Part shown: piece by piece, positions 1-12,051 of the stretch
How positions within the stretch are numbered: position 1 is the first letter of the stretch
Layout of the letters: every line of letters starts with the position of its first letter
Source: Dactylellina haptotyla
Lineage: Eukaryota; Ascomycota; Orbiliomycetes; Orbiliales; Orbiliaceae
Length of the DNA: 64,000 bases
Direction of reading: 5' to 3'
Assembly (NCBI GenBank): GCA_031310005.1
Contig: CM062379.1
Coordinates: 6,572,001 to 6,636,000, forward strand
The notes under the pieces: model-generated
Seen by the model: only the letters and a program-made list of their open reading frames with translations
Told to the model about the DNA's origin: nothing
The model's database searches: none
Translations under genes and position numbers: made by a program

Positions 1-935
1 GATAACATTCCCGTCAAAGCCCTCATGGACTGTGACAGGCTGCGGTGAGAGAATCCATCGTACATGTCATCATCATCTACATCTCTCTCATAATCTTCAT
101 TATTGCCGTTTTCTTCTTCCTCTGCTGCGGGGGGCTCGGCAGGTGGAGGGTTGTCACCCATATCCTCGTCCTCATCTTCTTCTGGGTGCTTGTCTTTTTC
201 GGCCATCAAATCGTTGGTCGCTATCTCGGGGTCAACCTTCGAGTCATTGTTCTCTTTCCGTTTTGATTTCTTCACGGCTGGAGTCGGGGTTGCGGGAGGT
301 TGGGATTCAGACTTCTTCTCGTGAGCCTGGCGCTTAGCACTCTGTGACCGGCCGGTGCTAGATGGCGTGGTTGTAGATTGCTTTTTCGAGCGAGAGGATT
401 TTCGAGGTGTGGGTGTTTCGGGAGCATCTACCGGCGAAGAGACGTTTGGAACCTCCCCTTTACTAAATTTTGTCAAGTTATTTGGTCAGTTATATTAGAT
501 CCTGAATGACGTGTTTTTCTTTCCGGAGGGTGAGTGAGGGGAGGGGCAACGTTGCACAGACCTGCTTCCAGACATCTCGAAGTCTTCGGAGAAGCGTGCT
601 CTCTTACGAGCGGAACGCGTGAGAACCTTCGAAGAGGCCGGCGAGTCGGCCGGGGGAGATTGGGGAGGCGGTGAGAGTTGATCTGGCAGTCCTCGGGTCC
701 TTATACGCTTAGAGATAGGTTCCTCGGAGTTCTGGGAGGGTTCGTCGATATCTTGGGATATCGAGACGGATTTACGCTTCTGCTGCCGACGGGCTCTTGG
801 GCTGGGAGTTATCGGCGGCTGGCTGGGTGTCGATGACGATGCGGGGATGGAGGTGGATGATGAGGCGGTTGGAGGCTGAGATGAATCTGCCGAGTGTCTG
901 CCAGCTGTAGACCTGGTCTGTCTGCGACTCTGCAT
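1..935 (-). CDS. UFD4: HECT-type E3 ubiquitin ligase, Ufd4/TRIP12-like, N-terminal part (runs off left edge)
   Basis: Only the 5' end is present. Exon 1 is 935..562 and starts MQSRRQTRST; a 99-base intron (561..463) has a CTGAC branch-like site and a TAG acceptor; exon 2 continues from 462 off the window. The visible ~278 residues are disordered, Ser/Pro- and Arg-rich, then strongly acidic (runs of D/E decoded from about 60-200). They end in SLSQSMRALTGML, decoded from the first ~40 bases. An acidic disordered N-terminus followed by an S-x-RALTGM-type segment is how fungal Ufd4/TRIP12 proteins enter their armadillo region. That family attaches ubiquitin in the ubiquitin-fusion degradation and N-degron pathways. 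The HECT domain itself is outside the window, so the call is an inference from the N-terminal signature. Alternative: another large nuclear protein with an acidic leader. Confidence 0.6.
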
Positions 936-2896
936 GAGAATTAAACGTTTCCTCTCCTCAAGTCTTCACTTAATGCTCAAAACAGCACCGACGAACGATT
1001 TTCTAGGAGAACGATAGGGGACGGTGATTGTGATTGTGATGGTGAGGGTGATGGTGATTAGGGTAGAATGTGGGAGGACGGTGGTTTGGCAGCGGCGATG
1101 ACAAAGTGCTGCGGCTTTTGCTTGCTTGGACTCGTTGTGACGGGTTGCGTGGTTGTCTCGAGTAAAGATGGCGGAAGCCTATTGTTGGGTTGAAAAGGAC
1201 GCATGTAAGGAGATATGCAAAACCAGCTGGCGATGTGAACGAGGACGAGAGGGAACAGAACAGGAACGGGGCCAGGAGCACGAGCGAGAACGGAACAGGA
1301 ACAGGGATGGAGAAGATATCAATATCAATCTAATCAAATTACCAGAAAGAGGGGGCGAGAGAGGGGAGAGGGGAGAGGGAATGGAAAGAGGAAGGAAGGA
1401 AGCAAAAGAGAGACAGCCCTTCCAATAAAGGACAAAGGCTGGATCGATTGATTTACACGCCCGCGGCAAGCGTCCCCAAAAGACGGTCAGGTCACCAACA
1501 GCTGCTGGGGGGGACGGGAACCAGGCAAGGGCGTTGTGACGGTTCGGGAATGAGGTGGAACAATCGGAGGGGGATGGTTGGTCGGCTGGAGGTTGTGGAG
1601 GTTGTGACGGAGGCGGTGGAGGAGGAGTGGAGGAGTGGTGGTGGTGGTGGTGGAGGGTGTGTTGGTGGAAGGGGAGCAAAGGTGGTGGGGTTGGTATGTA
1701 GGGCTCTGGATGGAGGCAGGACGGACGTATGTCATGCAAGTCATACGGACCAGCTAACACCGGGGTTCGTTCGAGGGCCGGGGTCGAGACGGATACAGGA
1801 ATACATGTATCTCTACACACGCGCACGCATACTACGAGATGGGAGCCAGGATAAACGTACCTTGGGGGGACAACTACGTCGACGGCGGCGGTAGTCAGAG
1901 TTATTATCGCGAGAGTTGGTTTGGGAAGTTGAAAAGGAAGAAGAAGGTTGGTCGGTTGGATGGATGGATAGGTTGATATTCGAGGTGACGTTTCAAACGG
2001 GCCCGTTTCAGCGGAGGCCGGGCAGGTTTCGTCGGCTGGCCGTCGGGCGCTTACAGAGCCCAGCCCAGCTATCTCGAACGAACACAGCAGCTTGTTCCGA
2101 TATCGTCCAGCCACACCCGAGCACCGGTATTCCTCAAAAATGACCATATCACCACTCTAAACACGGTACAGACGTAAATTACGCATCTAGTATATCTACA
2201 AATATTCGTCTACAGCTTCGATCCAACATGTCGGCAGCTCTGACGTCATCTACGTCTCCAGAGGTTGTATCTTCACTGGGAACGAAATTTCGCAATATTT
2301 CTACATTATTAATCTTGCTGCTCGCCGCGTTGAAATTGAGAATAATCCCTCTTCGTTTTCGCCTGGAGCCAGAATTATGACTGATCCAATCGGTCCTTCA
2401 TTAGTCACCTTCGCCTTGATTCCTCATGTACCGCCAACAAACAACCCCACACAAGCACGTGCACACGAATTTCCTTTTTTAAAAAAAAGTTTCTCATTAA
2501 CGCGTTTGCATTCAACTTAAAATCTAAATCGACTAAACTAACGAATCCAGTAATTTTAATTTAAATGCGTTCGTCTAACATCAAATTATACCCACTTTCA
2601 TAACCAAAGGGTTTGACGAGTTTCAGTATATTTTGGTTCTTGTCCGGGTTTTCTGGAACCAAGAAATTGGGAGCTTATCATATGTTACTACCGATATAAC
2701 AAATTTCGAGTTCCTATCAGATTTATCTTTATCTAGCAGAATTCCATTTCCAAGGAAATCTAGGATTTTATCGATTAACTATCGAATGAGTTAATACATT
2801 TACAAAGAATGAAACCAGCGCCTGCTCCTAAATGATAAGCCAAAGATTAAGCATTATTAAAAATCCTACCTAACTAAGATGCCTATCTAATATTAT
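936..2896. other. Intergenic, 5' region of the ubiquitin ligase gene with low-complexity tracts
   Basis: About 2 kb between the divergent side of the Ufd4-like gene and the 3' end of the pepsin-like gene. It holds a purine-rich stretch (about 1140-1420), then a GGT/GGA-rich stretch (about 1560-1700) that includes a (GGT)n run near 1640. From 2150 it is AT-rich and without structure I can name. Long open frames here follow the repeat bias and show no protein-like features. Confidence 0.6.
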
Positions 2897-4776
2897 TTAC
2901 CCGGAAAGTTCGACGGGTCGTTCGTTGACTGGAAGCTCCAAAACCCTTTCATGGCCCGCCAGCTCCTGTTGTGGTTGAACAATACCCTGTTCATCATCGT
3001 ACAAATCATCGACCATGGTATCCAGTTCCCCCGGTCCCTGTGGGCTTTGCTGCAGATCTTGCATTTGGATTCCTTCCTGCTCAGGCGCTTTTGGAACATC
3101 GGGTACGACTGGCATTGGCTTTTCCCTCCGACGCCAGTATAGAAAGTACCCGCCAAGACATGCGAATATCAAAGCTATACCGCCAATACAGCTACCAACG
3201 ATGATGCCTACAGTGTGTTTCTTTTTGGAACCAGAATCAGACGGTGGAGTCGAGCTCGCAGGTGGGGTACCGACTACCGTGTCGATATTTGCGCCGAATT
3301 GGCCGCCTACATCGACAATCGCCTGTGTGGTGACTTTTGGATTTGCGACTCCGAGTGCAGATATCTTATCAGCCGCGTTTACTACGATATATGCAGATCT
3401 GTGTGCAAGAATTCGTCAATTAATACCGCGAAAACTTAATCCCTGTCAATCAATAGCGTAACTGAATGAGGCGAACTACTCACCTCCAAAAAGGTGCGCC
3501 CAAGATGTAAGAAAAATTATAAGGTGATGTGTCGTAATAAATCTTTTCGTTTGGAAGGAATAACCCAAGACACTGATCTATGGCTGATGCTTCCGATACT
3601 TTCAGCGGGCTTATTAAGTATGTGAAGGGAATTGAGATGACCAGCTCGTCGAATGTGAAATTTATAACCCAAGTGGGGTCTACCTGGATATCGCAGGGGA
3701 GGGTGTAAACTTTACGCCCGTCAGCCACAGTAAACGGACTAGCAGGCAGCAATGTTAAGATAGAATCAAGAACATCTTTCGGGAGGTGAAGAAATCTGTT
3801 ATCATACAAAGGTGGGAAGTTAGTTTTGTGGGTTTCGCGGTATTCCTAAGTTAGCACAGATCTTTAGGGTGGAGAACTCTCACGAAGATAAGGGTGTGAA
3901 TAGCGCGAACTCCTGACTCGGAGTCGTGAAATTTGTCCAGTTCCCGGATGAAGATATAATTTCAGTCGCAGGTGTAGAGATAATCCCAGGCAATTGGTTT
4001 ATCCGCCAGACTTTCAGCTTGCCTGTGAATTTATTCAAATCGATCCCTCCGATAACTATCGACCCCGACGACTCTGTATTGGTGATATCGTAGCAACTGC
4101 AAAATTGTTCGGCAATTCGACCTTGCTGCTGAAGGGCCTGGATGTAACTTGGGTGCCGGGCGTCCATATCAAAGGGCCATAGACCGAGACCTAGCCGTGG
4201 TGTCATATTGCCCCATGTCTCCGCGACAACGAATTGAAGGTTGACGCTGATATTGCCAGCAGTGACAACATCCTCAACCCAGTATCCTGTATCCTGCAAT
4301 CAACTATCTTCAGTAAGCAAGCTTCATAGCTCAGAGTAGCTCTTCAACATACATTTGTATTAGGGTCTGGGAAATTAAATGTGTCGTTGTGAGAAACGTC
4401 TCCGGGTGAGTCTAGATTAGAATATTGATACAGTTTAGGTCCCTTATATATAAACCATTTACTACCTACAGATTTGATTGACTAGGTCAGCTGCACTTAC
4501 AGTATCCGCTATTTCCAGCAGTCCTACAACTCGCATAGTTTGTCTGGTTGTTACAAAATTCAGTTTGTGACACTGGCAACTGGGGTACCCACGATAGATG
4601 CGGAACATCTACCAGCAATTTGAGTGTTTGTTGGTCTAAACATCATTAACTAGCGTGAGTCTAAAATGATGCATAATAGACAGAAAAATAATTAATAGAC
4701 AGTTGTTTGGCGCACCCCGTCCGAATTTAATTTCGGTATACACATATCCAAAGTATTCACCGAGAATTTCGTACTC
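2897..4776 (-). CDS. Pepsin-fold (peptidase A1-like) membrane-anchored protein with degenerate catalytic motifs; 5' end unresolved
   Basis: Six consistent exons: 4776..4701, 4635..4501, 4411..4353, 4293..3884, 3795..3484, 3398..2897. The fold is recognised by a GEYFGYVYTEIKFG lead-in strand, a Cys-rich first loop (CNNQTNYASC), a GLGLWPFD segment, an SSGSIVIGGID strand, an LP-KDV helix and SYILGAPFWR before SAYIVVN. Then come a Ser/Thr/Pro linker, one membrane segment near 3130-3200, a WRRR stop-transfer and an acidic cytosolic tail. This is the layout of fungal yapsin-like or CtsD-like proteases. However, the first DTG motif reads DVPH (4609..4598) and the second reads TPLSS across the 3884/3795 junction, so hydrolysis is unlikely. 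The first exon lies upstream of 4776. An open frame from an ATG at 5188 with a hydrophobic start is a candidate, but I could not join it in phase. Confidence 0.8.
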
Positions 4777-5969
4777 CTACCAGTAGTTAGTCATAATATT
4801 AGCTGGTGCTGTTGTTCGATTTGGTTGCTGCGCAGAAAAGGAGGGTGCTTGGGCGCTCGAGCGCCAATGCTGGGCGCCGCCTGGTCGCAGAACTGAAAAG
4901 AAAGAAGCATTGATATGACAATGACGATACAGCATTGGAAGCCAATTTAGAAACATATAATTGGGCGCTGTTTGTAGGGAGAATACTGACATATACCACA
5001 GAGAGGAGGACGTACTCCCGCGTCGTCGCTCGAACTTTAGGGAAATTGGCGCCCCGCTCACCATTCTCACCAGCGGTGGCGCCCCATGTTTGGCGAGATG
5101 CTAAGCCCGCTTGCTTAGTGAGGAAATAAGCTGACCCGAATAACAGGAACAAGCTAAGTGGCCCACGATAGCCGACACGGGTTCGCATCGGTTGGAACTC
5201 TCGGCGGGCGGCGCGATAACGTTACGATGTCGCAAATCGGATGTTTACAACGTTTGCTCGATACATAGACAACCAAACCATCGGCGCCGTTTCGTAGCAA
5301 GTGCTAGAAGTTGTTTGGGGGAAATGGAGTTTTGCCACAAGTCTTTCGCAGATAAGCCGCCCATTTTATCGTCGTGTTACCCTGACGGGTATTTACCCCG
5401 TTCGCACGGCTGTACGGTTTCGCTCCTGCATTGTGGAGTTCTTGGAACCTATAATACTGTTTGTATGTTTCCAGAATTGCAGGATCTCAACCTAATTGGG
5501 GGCGACAGAAACCTTGAGACAATCCTGACATCTGCATTTGTTGATGGCAGGGATTCCTTGGCGGGTGAATTCATGAATTCCCGTGCGTCCTGGGGCCCGA
5601 AACTGTCAAACTAATAATCTACAAGAGCCTCCTTCTTCGAAATTCTTGTTGGTTTCTTCGTATCCACTGTTCACAGACGAGGCTGAAAGTTCGCATTAAT
5701 TCGAATTGAAAGGTGATTATTTGCTACCAAAGTTCTGAGATTGGACCCCACTGATAAATATCTATAGATGCTGCTATGAACTCCAGGAATTGCATAAATA
5801 GTAGTGTTTTTCTTTATTTATAAAAAATCTTTATTACAATGACATCACGAAAATTAATGCATTTTTTCATTCAAGCAGGATATATGAAACGCTCTAATAT
5901 TATATATATTTAACCTAGGAACCAAACTTTCTTTTATACACCCCACTAACGCCGTATTAAACCATACTT
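4777..5969. other. Intergenic or 5' leader of the pepsin-like gene, then AT-rich spacer
   Basis: 4777-5190 is GC-richer and probably holds the missing first exon and 5' UTR of the pepsin-like gene on the minus strand (possible ATG at 5188; pyrimidine-rich acceptor near 4892). 5190-5640 is probably its promoter. 5640-5970 is AT-rich and probably carries the 3' UTR of the next minus-strand gene. Confidence 0.5.
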
Positions 5970-7528
5970 TTATCCAAAAATAACTTCGTCCGTCGAGCAG
6001 CTTGGTAGGATATCAGTGACCAACTTACACACACCGTTGACAGTGCTACAAAGCTGACCACAGAATCGCCCCCTTCTGACTTTCATGTTGAAAAAGCACT
6101 GTGGTAGAGTTCCATCCAAAGGCAAACCCTGGGTTGGAGTTTCACCAGGGTCCTGACCTGGAGTAAGGCTCTGACATGCGTCAGCATTCTGGTAGAATGC
6201 GACTACGTCAAGCTGGTAATATGCATTATCGAGTTTCAAAGCCGTATCTCTAGGTAGGTCTTCAAAAGCTTGGCCACCAAAGTTCGCTCGGTTATCCCTG
6301 GTAATTTTGTAGCAGTTATTGTTTATCCACCGAGAACCCGTTGGCGTACAATCCTCGGGGCGACCAACAGCCTCCTATATTGTGTAATGGTAGTGTCAGA
6401 GAGAATGGAATTTAATCAAATCTAAAGTGGGGATATGGACTTACGTCGATAAAAACGAAGTAGCCCTGCGATTTGAGGGCCCGGACCACAAGCGCTTGCC
6501 TCTATATTCTATGTTAGTATCTGTCTGTTTGTCTCGCTTACAGAAGGCAAATCTTGCAATTCAAGATTTCGCCTTTAAATTTCAATTATAAATGGGAAAG
6601 CGCTTACAATTCGCACCGCACCGGTATCAACCACATCACGGATCATTTGCATCACGTTCATGTTGGATGGAATAAGATATCTTCCTCCTGCAAAGAATCG
6701 CGCAATATCGCTATTCTCAAAGGCACCCGGGGCTGGGAATCCACCAAGAAACTCGGTATCCGACGTACCACCGAAGACCGCTGAAGTCACTCTGAAGAGC
6801 GTCTCTCGGGACTGTGTGAATGCAGCTTGCAGTCGCTGTTCAATGTCGCCTCGGGGATCATTTTCCGGCTTGGGAGCTGCAGCTAGGATACCGAATATAC
6901 CGCTCAGAATACCGGTAATAGCACTTGCTAGAGGAACCTTTGCAGTTAACCCAGAAGCAATAGCCGCGGAGCCGCTAAGAACCCCGTTGATTTCAAATGT
7001 GTCATCGGGCTTCCCAAAATCGTTAATGATAGTTCCGATCCCGAGAGTTTCGGTGATTATGTTGTCTTGGAGTTCTCTCTAAGATATTGGTCAGCGTCAC
7101 TTTCCTCGTAGTCTATTTTCTTGACAGAGGTGGTTGGAGCTTACATGAAAAGCGTTTAAGATGCCAAATAACATCCCACTCGCAACTTGGACGAAATACA
7201 GCTGTGGCGAACTGACTTGATTACACAGAGCAGATGGTGGGGGGCAAGGTCCGACTAAAAGTTCGGAGCATCGCATGTTCGGAAATACGACAGCGCCAGT
7301 GGAGGTTGTCATGGCACTGATTCTAAGTGGCCAGTTTATTGGCCCCGTACGTCCAAGGAAATCGTCCAGGAAAGCAGCTGTACCACTGTTCACCCAAGTG
7401 TTAGGGTCGTCATATGGTAAATCGCATATTTGCTGCGGGGTTAGTCCCGAATTCTGAGGTAAAGGGCTTCCAAAGCTGGGCAAGCCCTGCAGGAATAATG
7501 GCAGTAATAGGAATTTCTTAAGAGACAT
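5970..7528 (-). CDS. Secreted protein of unknown function (438 aa)
   Basis: Four exons join in phase: 7528..7145, 7078..6608, 6501..6445, 6374..5970, giving 438 residues. I chose the ATG at 7528 over an upstream in-frame one because the protein then begins with a standard signal peptide (MSLKKFLLLPLFLQGLPSFG) followed by a mature start. Visible features are a Cys-containing first third (RCSELLVGPCPPP), a Gly/Ala-rich amphipathic middle (ASAITGILSGIFGILAAAP), and a C-terminal third with regularly placed cysteines (DC..C...C) ending in STDEVIFG. No membrane segment beyond the signal and no GPI signal. I recognise the overall type as a fungal-restricted secreted protein but no catalytic motif. 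Its neighbour is the pepsin-like gene, transcribed the same way. Function unknown. Confidence 0.85.
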
Positions 7529-10500
7529 TGCAAAAATATCAGACGAAAAAGACAAAAATAAAAAGAGATACGTGAGGGGGGAAAAAAAATAGAATACACT
7601 GCTTGGTGTAGCTACTTCTGATATAAGATCACGATAATTGCAGGCCAAAGTAGATCCTTTGCACGGAAGCTGTTGAGCATTTATACACAACATGTTGTGA
7701 TATCATGATGTGTTGTGGATGGCGCTTGTACGACTCGAGCTGCCAAGAGTCAGCCTGGCCGGGTTTTCTGATTACAATATCACGCTTACAATTCGGATTT
7801 AGAATTGGAGGTCGAGCGGCTGAGGCGAAACATATTCAGGGTCCGCACGCATTGTATATGCATTATCCCAAACCAAGAAGTTATTCTTAAAAGAAAAGAT
7901 CTCGCTTCAGTCCGCGACGTCTGTGCGGGTGCATAAGAGGAATAGTCGCGATGCTTCGTCAGAATCTTATTCGACCAATGATCATAAATTTGCTGGTGTT
8001 ATGAATGATTTATACGAATACGATGCAAGGGTCGGATTCGTGACAAATTTTCGCCTCCATTGACAGCTTCATTTTTAAGCGATTTTTAAGGTGAAACCGC
8101 ATACCCACAGAACAATGCTCAGCCTCACGCCAGTTCTTTCGGAACTGGGCGCCAGCGCAGACCGCCAACTACAGACGGCCACATTCTACAACCTGAACAA
8201 CTCAGCAACTAGATAAATCTCCATTGCGTTGATGCAGCAATGCAGCAGCATCTGGTTTCTGACGCAACCACATGTCATCATCATCTAGGTGATAGCTATA
8301 GTTTGGAATTTCAACATAAGCGGTCGAAAAGCGAAGTAAGGAAAGCAGATAACAAAGAAGTTGATAATTCGAATAGGTCTCGAAATTTTTTATCAAAATT
8401 ACCTAATTCCTCGGAGTTGGTCTTGCAGAATTTAGATTCTTAGACGTATTACCAAATTCAGCCAAATGGATTTACAATTAAATTGGGATGAAATCGTAGA
8501 ATATTTTCTGCCTCTAGCTCTGTATCCAACACTACAAACCCACTCTGATAAAATATTCAATCAAGAATATCTTGTCTTCAAGAGTCTAAGAAGCCCGAGA
8601 GCTCAGAATTCGGGTCTCAGCTTAGTGAAATGCTCTTCTAGAAGCATCCTTAAGATTTGTCCTCTTAACAGGGGCGCGGGCGTGGATTGAACAACACACA
8701 TGAATATTTTAAGGTGATGATTTCGCTTTTGGCCGAGTCGTACGAGACAAGGCTGATAACCACGAAAACGTTGTGAATAATATCAAAATTCTAGATTTGA
8801 ATCTCACAAGACACATGATTACAATGCTAGCTAGTAAAAGATTACATGAACTGTCCTAAAGTACTTAAGTTGTATCATGTTATCTAGCCTGTACCTAGCC
8901 ACTTAAAGAATAGGGGATACCACCTAGTTGTTATTTCGAGAGGTAGACCTCGAAGGGCATGAATATTCGAATCCAAAAAATTCAGAAGATTCTTACCAAC
9001 CTACCTAACTTTTTGTGGGAATTGCACTTTTCCACTAAACCAAGAATGCGCGATGGTGGTGGGTATCGGAAACTCGATAGGCAGGCACCATGCTGACTAC
9101 CTGTTTCAGAATCTCGGTGAGAACATTGAAGCAAACCAGGATGCGACCAGACGGTCAGATCATCAAAATTGATGCTATTGATATTATATCCATCAGATAT
9201 AAGAACCTTTATGGACTAGAAACAAAGATTTCTTCTCATCCTCGCTACAAGGGGATAACCCAAATCGGTAGTAGAAGAGTATCTCTACGCAGTACTAGTC
9301 AGTACCCTGCTCTGCCAAGATCTTGCAAGATGTTTTCGTCTGATGATAGAACAGGCCTGGGGAATTAGTAACTATTTTTCATCTGATGTGACGAATTCCA
9401 ATAGATTAAGAGTATAATCGTAATATCTATAGTATCTGTTTGCACAATTGTTACAACAAGCAAACGCGGCTAATAGCTTGGAGTGTTTCCCTAGAACTGA
9501 TACCTGGGAGTCATAGAAAGTTTTTGCACAAGCCTCATTTATTTCATTTGTGGAGGCACACCCCAAAACATGATACTAGATCGTGCTTAATATCAACATG
9601 GTTATAATTTATCTTAGGAGTAATTAGGACACAACTTTGATTGTCGTCATTCTGTATTAAGTTGGTTTTGACCTTCAGCTCAAGATTGAGATTCTTTGGG
9701 TTTTCTAAACCAGGATTCCTTGGTTTTCAAAGAGCTTTATTTCATACCCAGCGGCTGAAAATCTAGCGCGCTTTCCGATGGACGTACAAATTAAGTTTCA
9801 CAGCTCATCAAGGGAAAATGTTCGAGACCTACGCATGTTCCAATGACTATCTCTAGAGACACAGAGCCATAGCCTATTTACATGTCCTCCCCTGAATCGA
9901 ACGCACCACTGGTTCAACAGTTGTAGAACGGAGCTGAAACCGCAGCTGGCGCTACTATTACGTAAATATATATCTATCAAATGCCTAGAAACGTTCAATT
10001 GAATATTCTTCACTATTAAACACAATCGTGGTGGTAGGTCCTTCGACGTAGGTGGCCGCGAAATTCGTACAGGTCCGACTTTCTAACAAGCACCCCGGAC
10101 TTTTTGGCTGGCTGTGAGGCGTAAGGCTTTTGTGTCACCGCGTTGACAGCTGGGCAGACGCAGCCGGCAAACGTTCGGAAAAGTGCGCCAACCAAGGCCA
10201 ACGACTCGTACATGTGGGAACCTATTTCGCTGTAAATCCCATCGGAGCACCCTCCATTCTTGGCCTTACCATCGTGCATAATATAATCTCTGGCTGAAAA
10301 AATACACAAACTCTGACTTGCCACCAGCCGCCTGAACACATTTTTTGGTGCTGGGCCCCTGCCAGTTCGCGGACATCCGACTATATGTGCCGCTATAATG
10401 ATAACGTTTTATACCACCAAAAAACCGTTACCACCAAAAAAGATACTGCCTAAGGGAGAAGGGACTCAGCCTCCCGGATTTCTCATTGGGCTGAGAACGC

Positions 10501-11040
10501 CGTCAACGTTTTTTCATGGGCGTTTTTGAAACGTTAGAATGCATGTGCGGGGTTTAGCACGATTCCAGATAAGCTTTTTAATGAAGAAATCTTGTGTTTC
10601 CAAGGATGATATGCGATTTTAATTGAATTAATTGAGAAAACGGTACCCACAATATGGACACATGGGGGACCCACCGACTAGGCCTCGACGGATTCATTCT
10701 CTCTGACTGGACCGAAATTCACAATGCATAGTGTAATTTCGGCCTTTTAAGGCTGAAAAATACGAGGGCTTCTTTCCCTCTCTCTTTCTCTATTTATTTT
10801 TTCTATACCGAGGCGCTAATTCCGATTTGAAAATGAATGAACTTATGGTTTTACGAGGAAGAAGTGAATGGGATTTGTTTAGCCATGTATAAAAAGGACC
10901 CTTCGGTTTTCTTTTCCTCTTTTGAGAAAATCGAGGTTTTCGAACTCCCCTATTTCTCGGCTTCAATATTGCTATTCCGACAGAAATCGATCTTTTTATC
11001 GATTGCGTTGGTAGTTGACTCATAAATTAATTCCCGAATC
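7529..11040. other. 3.5-kb intergenic region, AT-rich, with a promoter at its right end
   Basis: No protein-like frame over this length; the small open frames at 8200-9570 and 9800-10340 lack domain signatures and splice context. A 13-base direct repeat (TACCACCAAAAAA) occurs at 10412-10424 and 10429-10441. The right end holds a TATA box and pyrimidine-rich leader for the gene at 11041. Confidence 0.6.
10888..10895 (+). promoter_or_regulatory. TATA box of the secreted Thr/Cys-rich protein gene
   Basis: TATAAAAA lies about 150 bases before the ATG at 11041 and is followed by a pyrimidine-rich tract (10903-10922) of the kind that surrounds fungal transcription starts. Confidence 0.5.
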
Positions 11041-12051
11041 ATGAAGTTCATCTCTGCCTTCGTCCTCTTGTCCAGCGGCATCGCATTGGCAGATGCTGGC
11101 TGTCAAGCGAATAACTGCATCCGCGCCGTAACAGGCACCGCGGTGAAAACGCCCAGCGTAGCATCTCGAAAGCTCGACTGCAGTTCCGCCCAGTTAGCTA
11201 CCGCCTTCGGCTTGACGACGACCTTAACCTACTATACGACCATCACACCAGCCACCGTCACTGTCACCGCATCCACTACAATTACGGTTGCGTCTGGCAC
11301 ATTCACGATTACACCTTCCGCTCCCGTAAAACGAGACGAAGTCCTCGACCGTCGCGCCCTCGCCGCCGGTGTCCCATCCTATGCGAGCGCCTGCACGAAT
11401 CTCGCGCAATACAAATCCGCCTGTTCCTGCTGGGGGGTCACCGCGACTACCCTCACAGTCGCGGGCTTCACCGCCTCCACGACCGTCACTATGACCGCTA
11501 CCCTCACCCAAACGGACACCGCAACGCTCACCCAAATCATCCCCGCGACAACAATCACTGGTTGCCCCGTCGGCTACTCCCAGTGTTTGGACGGCTGTAA
11601 GAACCTGAAAACGGACACGAACAACTGCGGCGTTTGCGGCGTGCAGTGCTCCACCTGCGCTAACGGGTATTGCTCCAACCCGGGCTGCGTGAGCCCCGGA
11701 GGGTGTAACTCCGGCACTACGTGCTCGGGTCTCAGTGACGGTTGTCACTGCGCGCTGGGCGTCGGCGCGGAAGGAAATTTCTGCATAGACCATTTCTACG
11801 GCAGCTGCTTTGCCTCGCCGAAATGTACGACCAGCGCGGATTGCCCGCCCGATGGGAGGTGCGTGGCGGCGGCTGGTCTTTGCTGTGGATTCGATATATG
11901 CGGTGCGGTCGGGACGCCGGGTGGGTATTGTGACTACCATCCTGCCGCTACGTTGCGCTTCTTGCGTAGGAGCGCTGGGGCGCTGATGAATAAGAAGAGG
12001 GTTGTACGTGCGGTTTATCCTCTGCAAGAGGGTGATAGCTGGCCTCAGTAA
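11041..12051 (+). CDS. Secreted Thr-rich and Cys-rich protein (336 aa), unknown function
   Basis: Single exon. An 18-residue signal peptide (MKFISAFVLLSSGIALAD) is followed by a short Cys module (CQANNCIRAV) and a Thr/Val-rich beta-repetitive stretch. A KR site near residue 97 could be cleaved by a Kex2-type protease. A second Cys module (CTNLAQYKSACSCWGV) leads into a second Thr-rich stretch. The last third carries about 24 cysteines in short-spaced pairs (DTNNCGVCGVQCSTCANGYC, then CCGFDICG) before a basic tail. The pair 'SACSCWGV + TTTLTV' is a common module of secreted Pezizomycotina proteins; the Cys-dense third resembles EGF/Stig-like secreted repeats. Probably a disulfide-rich cell-wall or extracellular protein. 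It is GC-rich in third positions relative to its flanks, suggesting strong expression. Confidence 0.9.
   Translation: MKFISAFVLLSSGIALADAGCQANNCIRAVTGTAVKTPSVASRKLDCSSAQLATAFGLTTTLTYYTTITPATVTVTASTTITVASGTFTITPSAPVKRDEVLDRRALAAGVPSYASACTNLAQYKSACSCWGVTATTLTVAGFTASTTVTMTATLTQTDTATLTQIIPATTITGCPVGYSQCLDGCKNLKTDTNNCGVCGVQCSTCANGYCSNPGCVSPGGCNSGTTCSGLSDGCHCALGVGAEGNFCIDHFYGSCFASPKCTTSADCPPDGRCVAAAGLCCGFDICGAVGTPGGYCDYHPAATLRFLRRSAGALMNKKRVVRAVYPLQEGDSWPQ

Noticed and set aside
1179-2147. 322-aa open frame on the minus strand
   Set aside because: Composition follows the GGT/GGA and purine repeats of the spacer; Pro/His/Ser runs, no domain, and no conserved-looking segments.
3880-3884. Acceptor at about 3848 after CTTAG for the pepsin-like gene, giving a Y-D-N-R second motif
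   Set aside because: It leaves the frame out of phase with the upstream exon; the AACAG acceptor at 3796 is in phase and gives FLHLPKDV directly.
8200-9600. AT-rich stretch considered as a mutated transposon relic
   Set aside because: No terminal repeats, no transposase-like fragments in any frame.
10016-10339. 107-aa minus-strand open frame
   Set aside because: Slightly protein-like in its middle, but no domain, no convincing start and no continuation into further exons.
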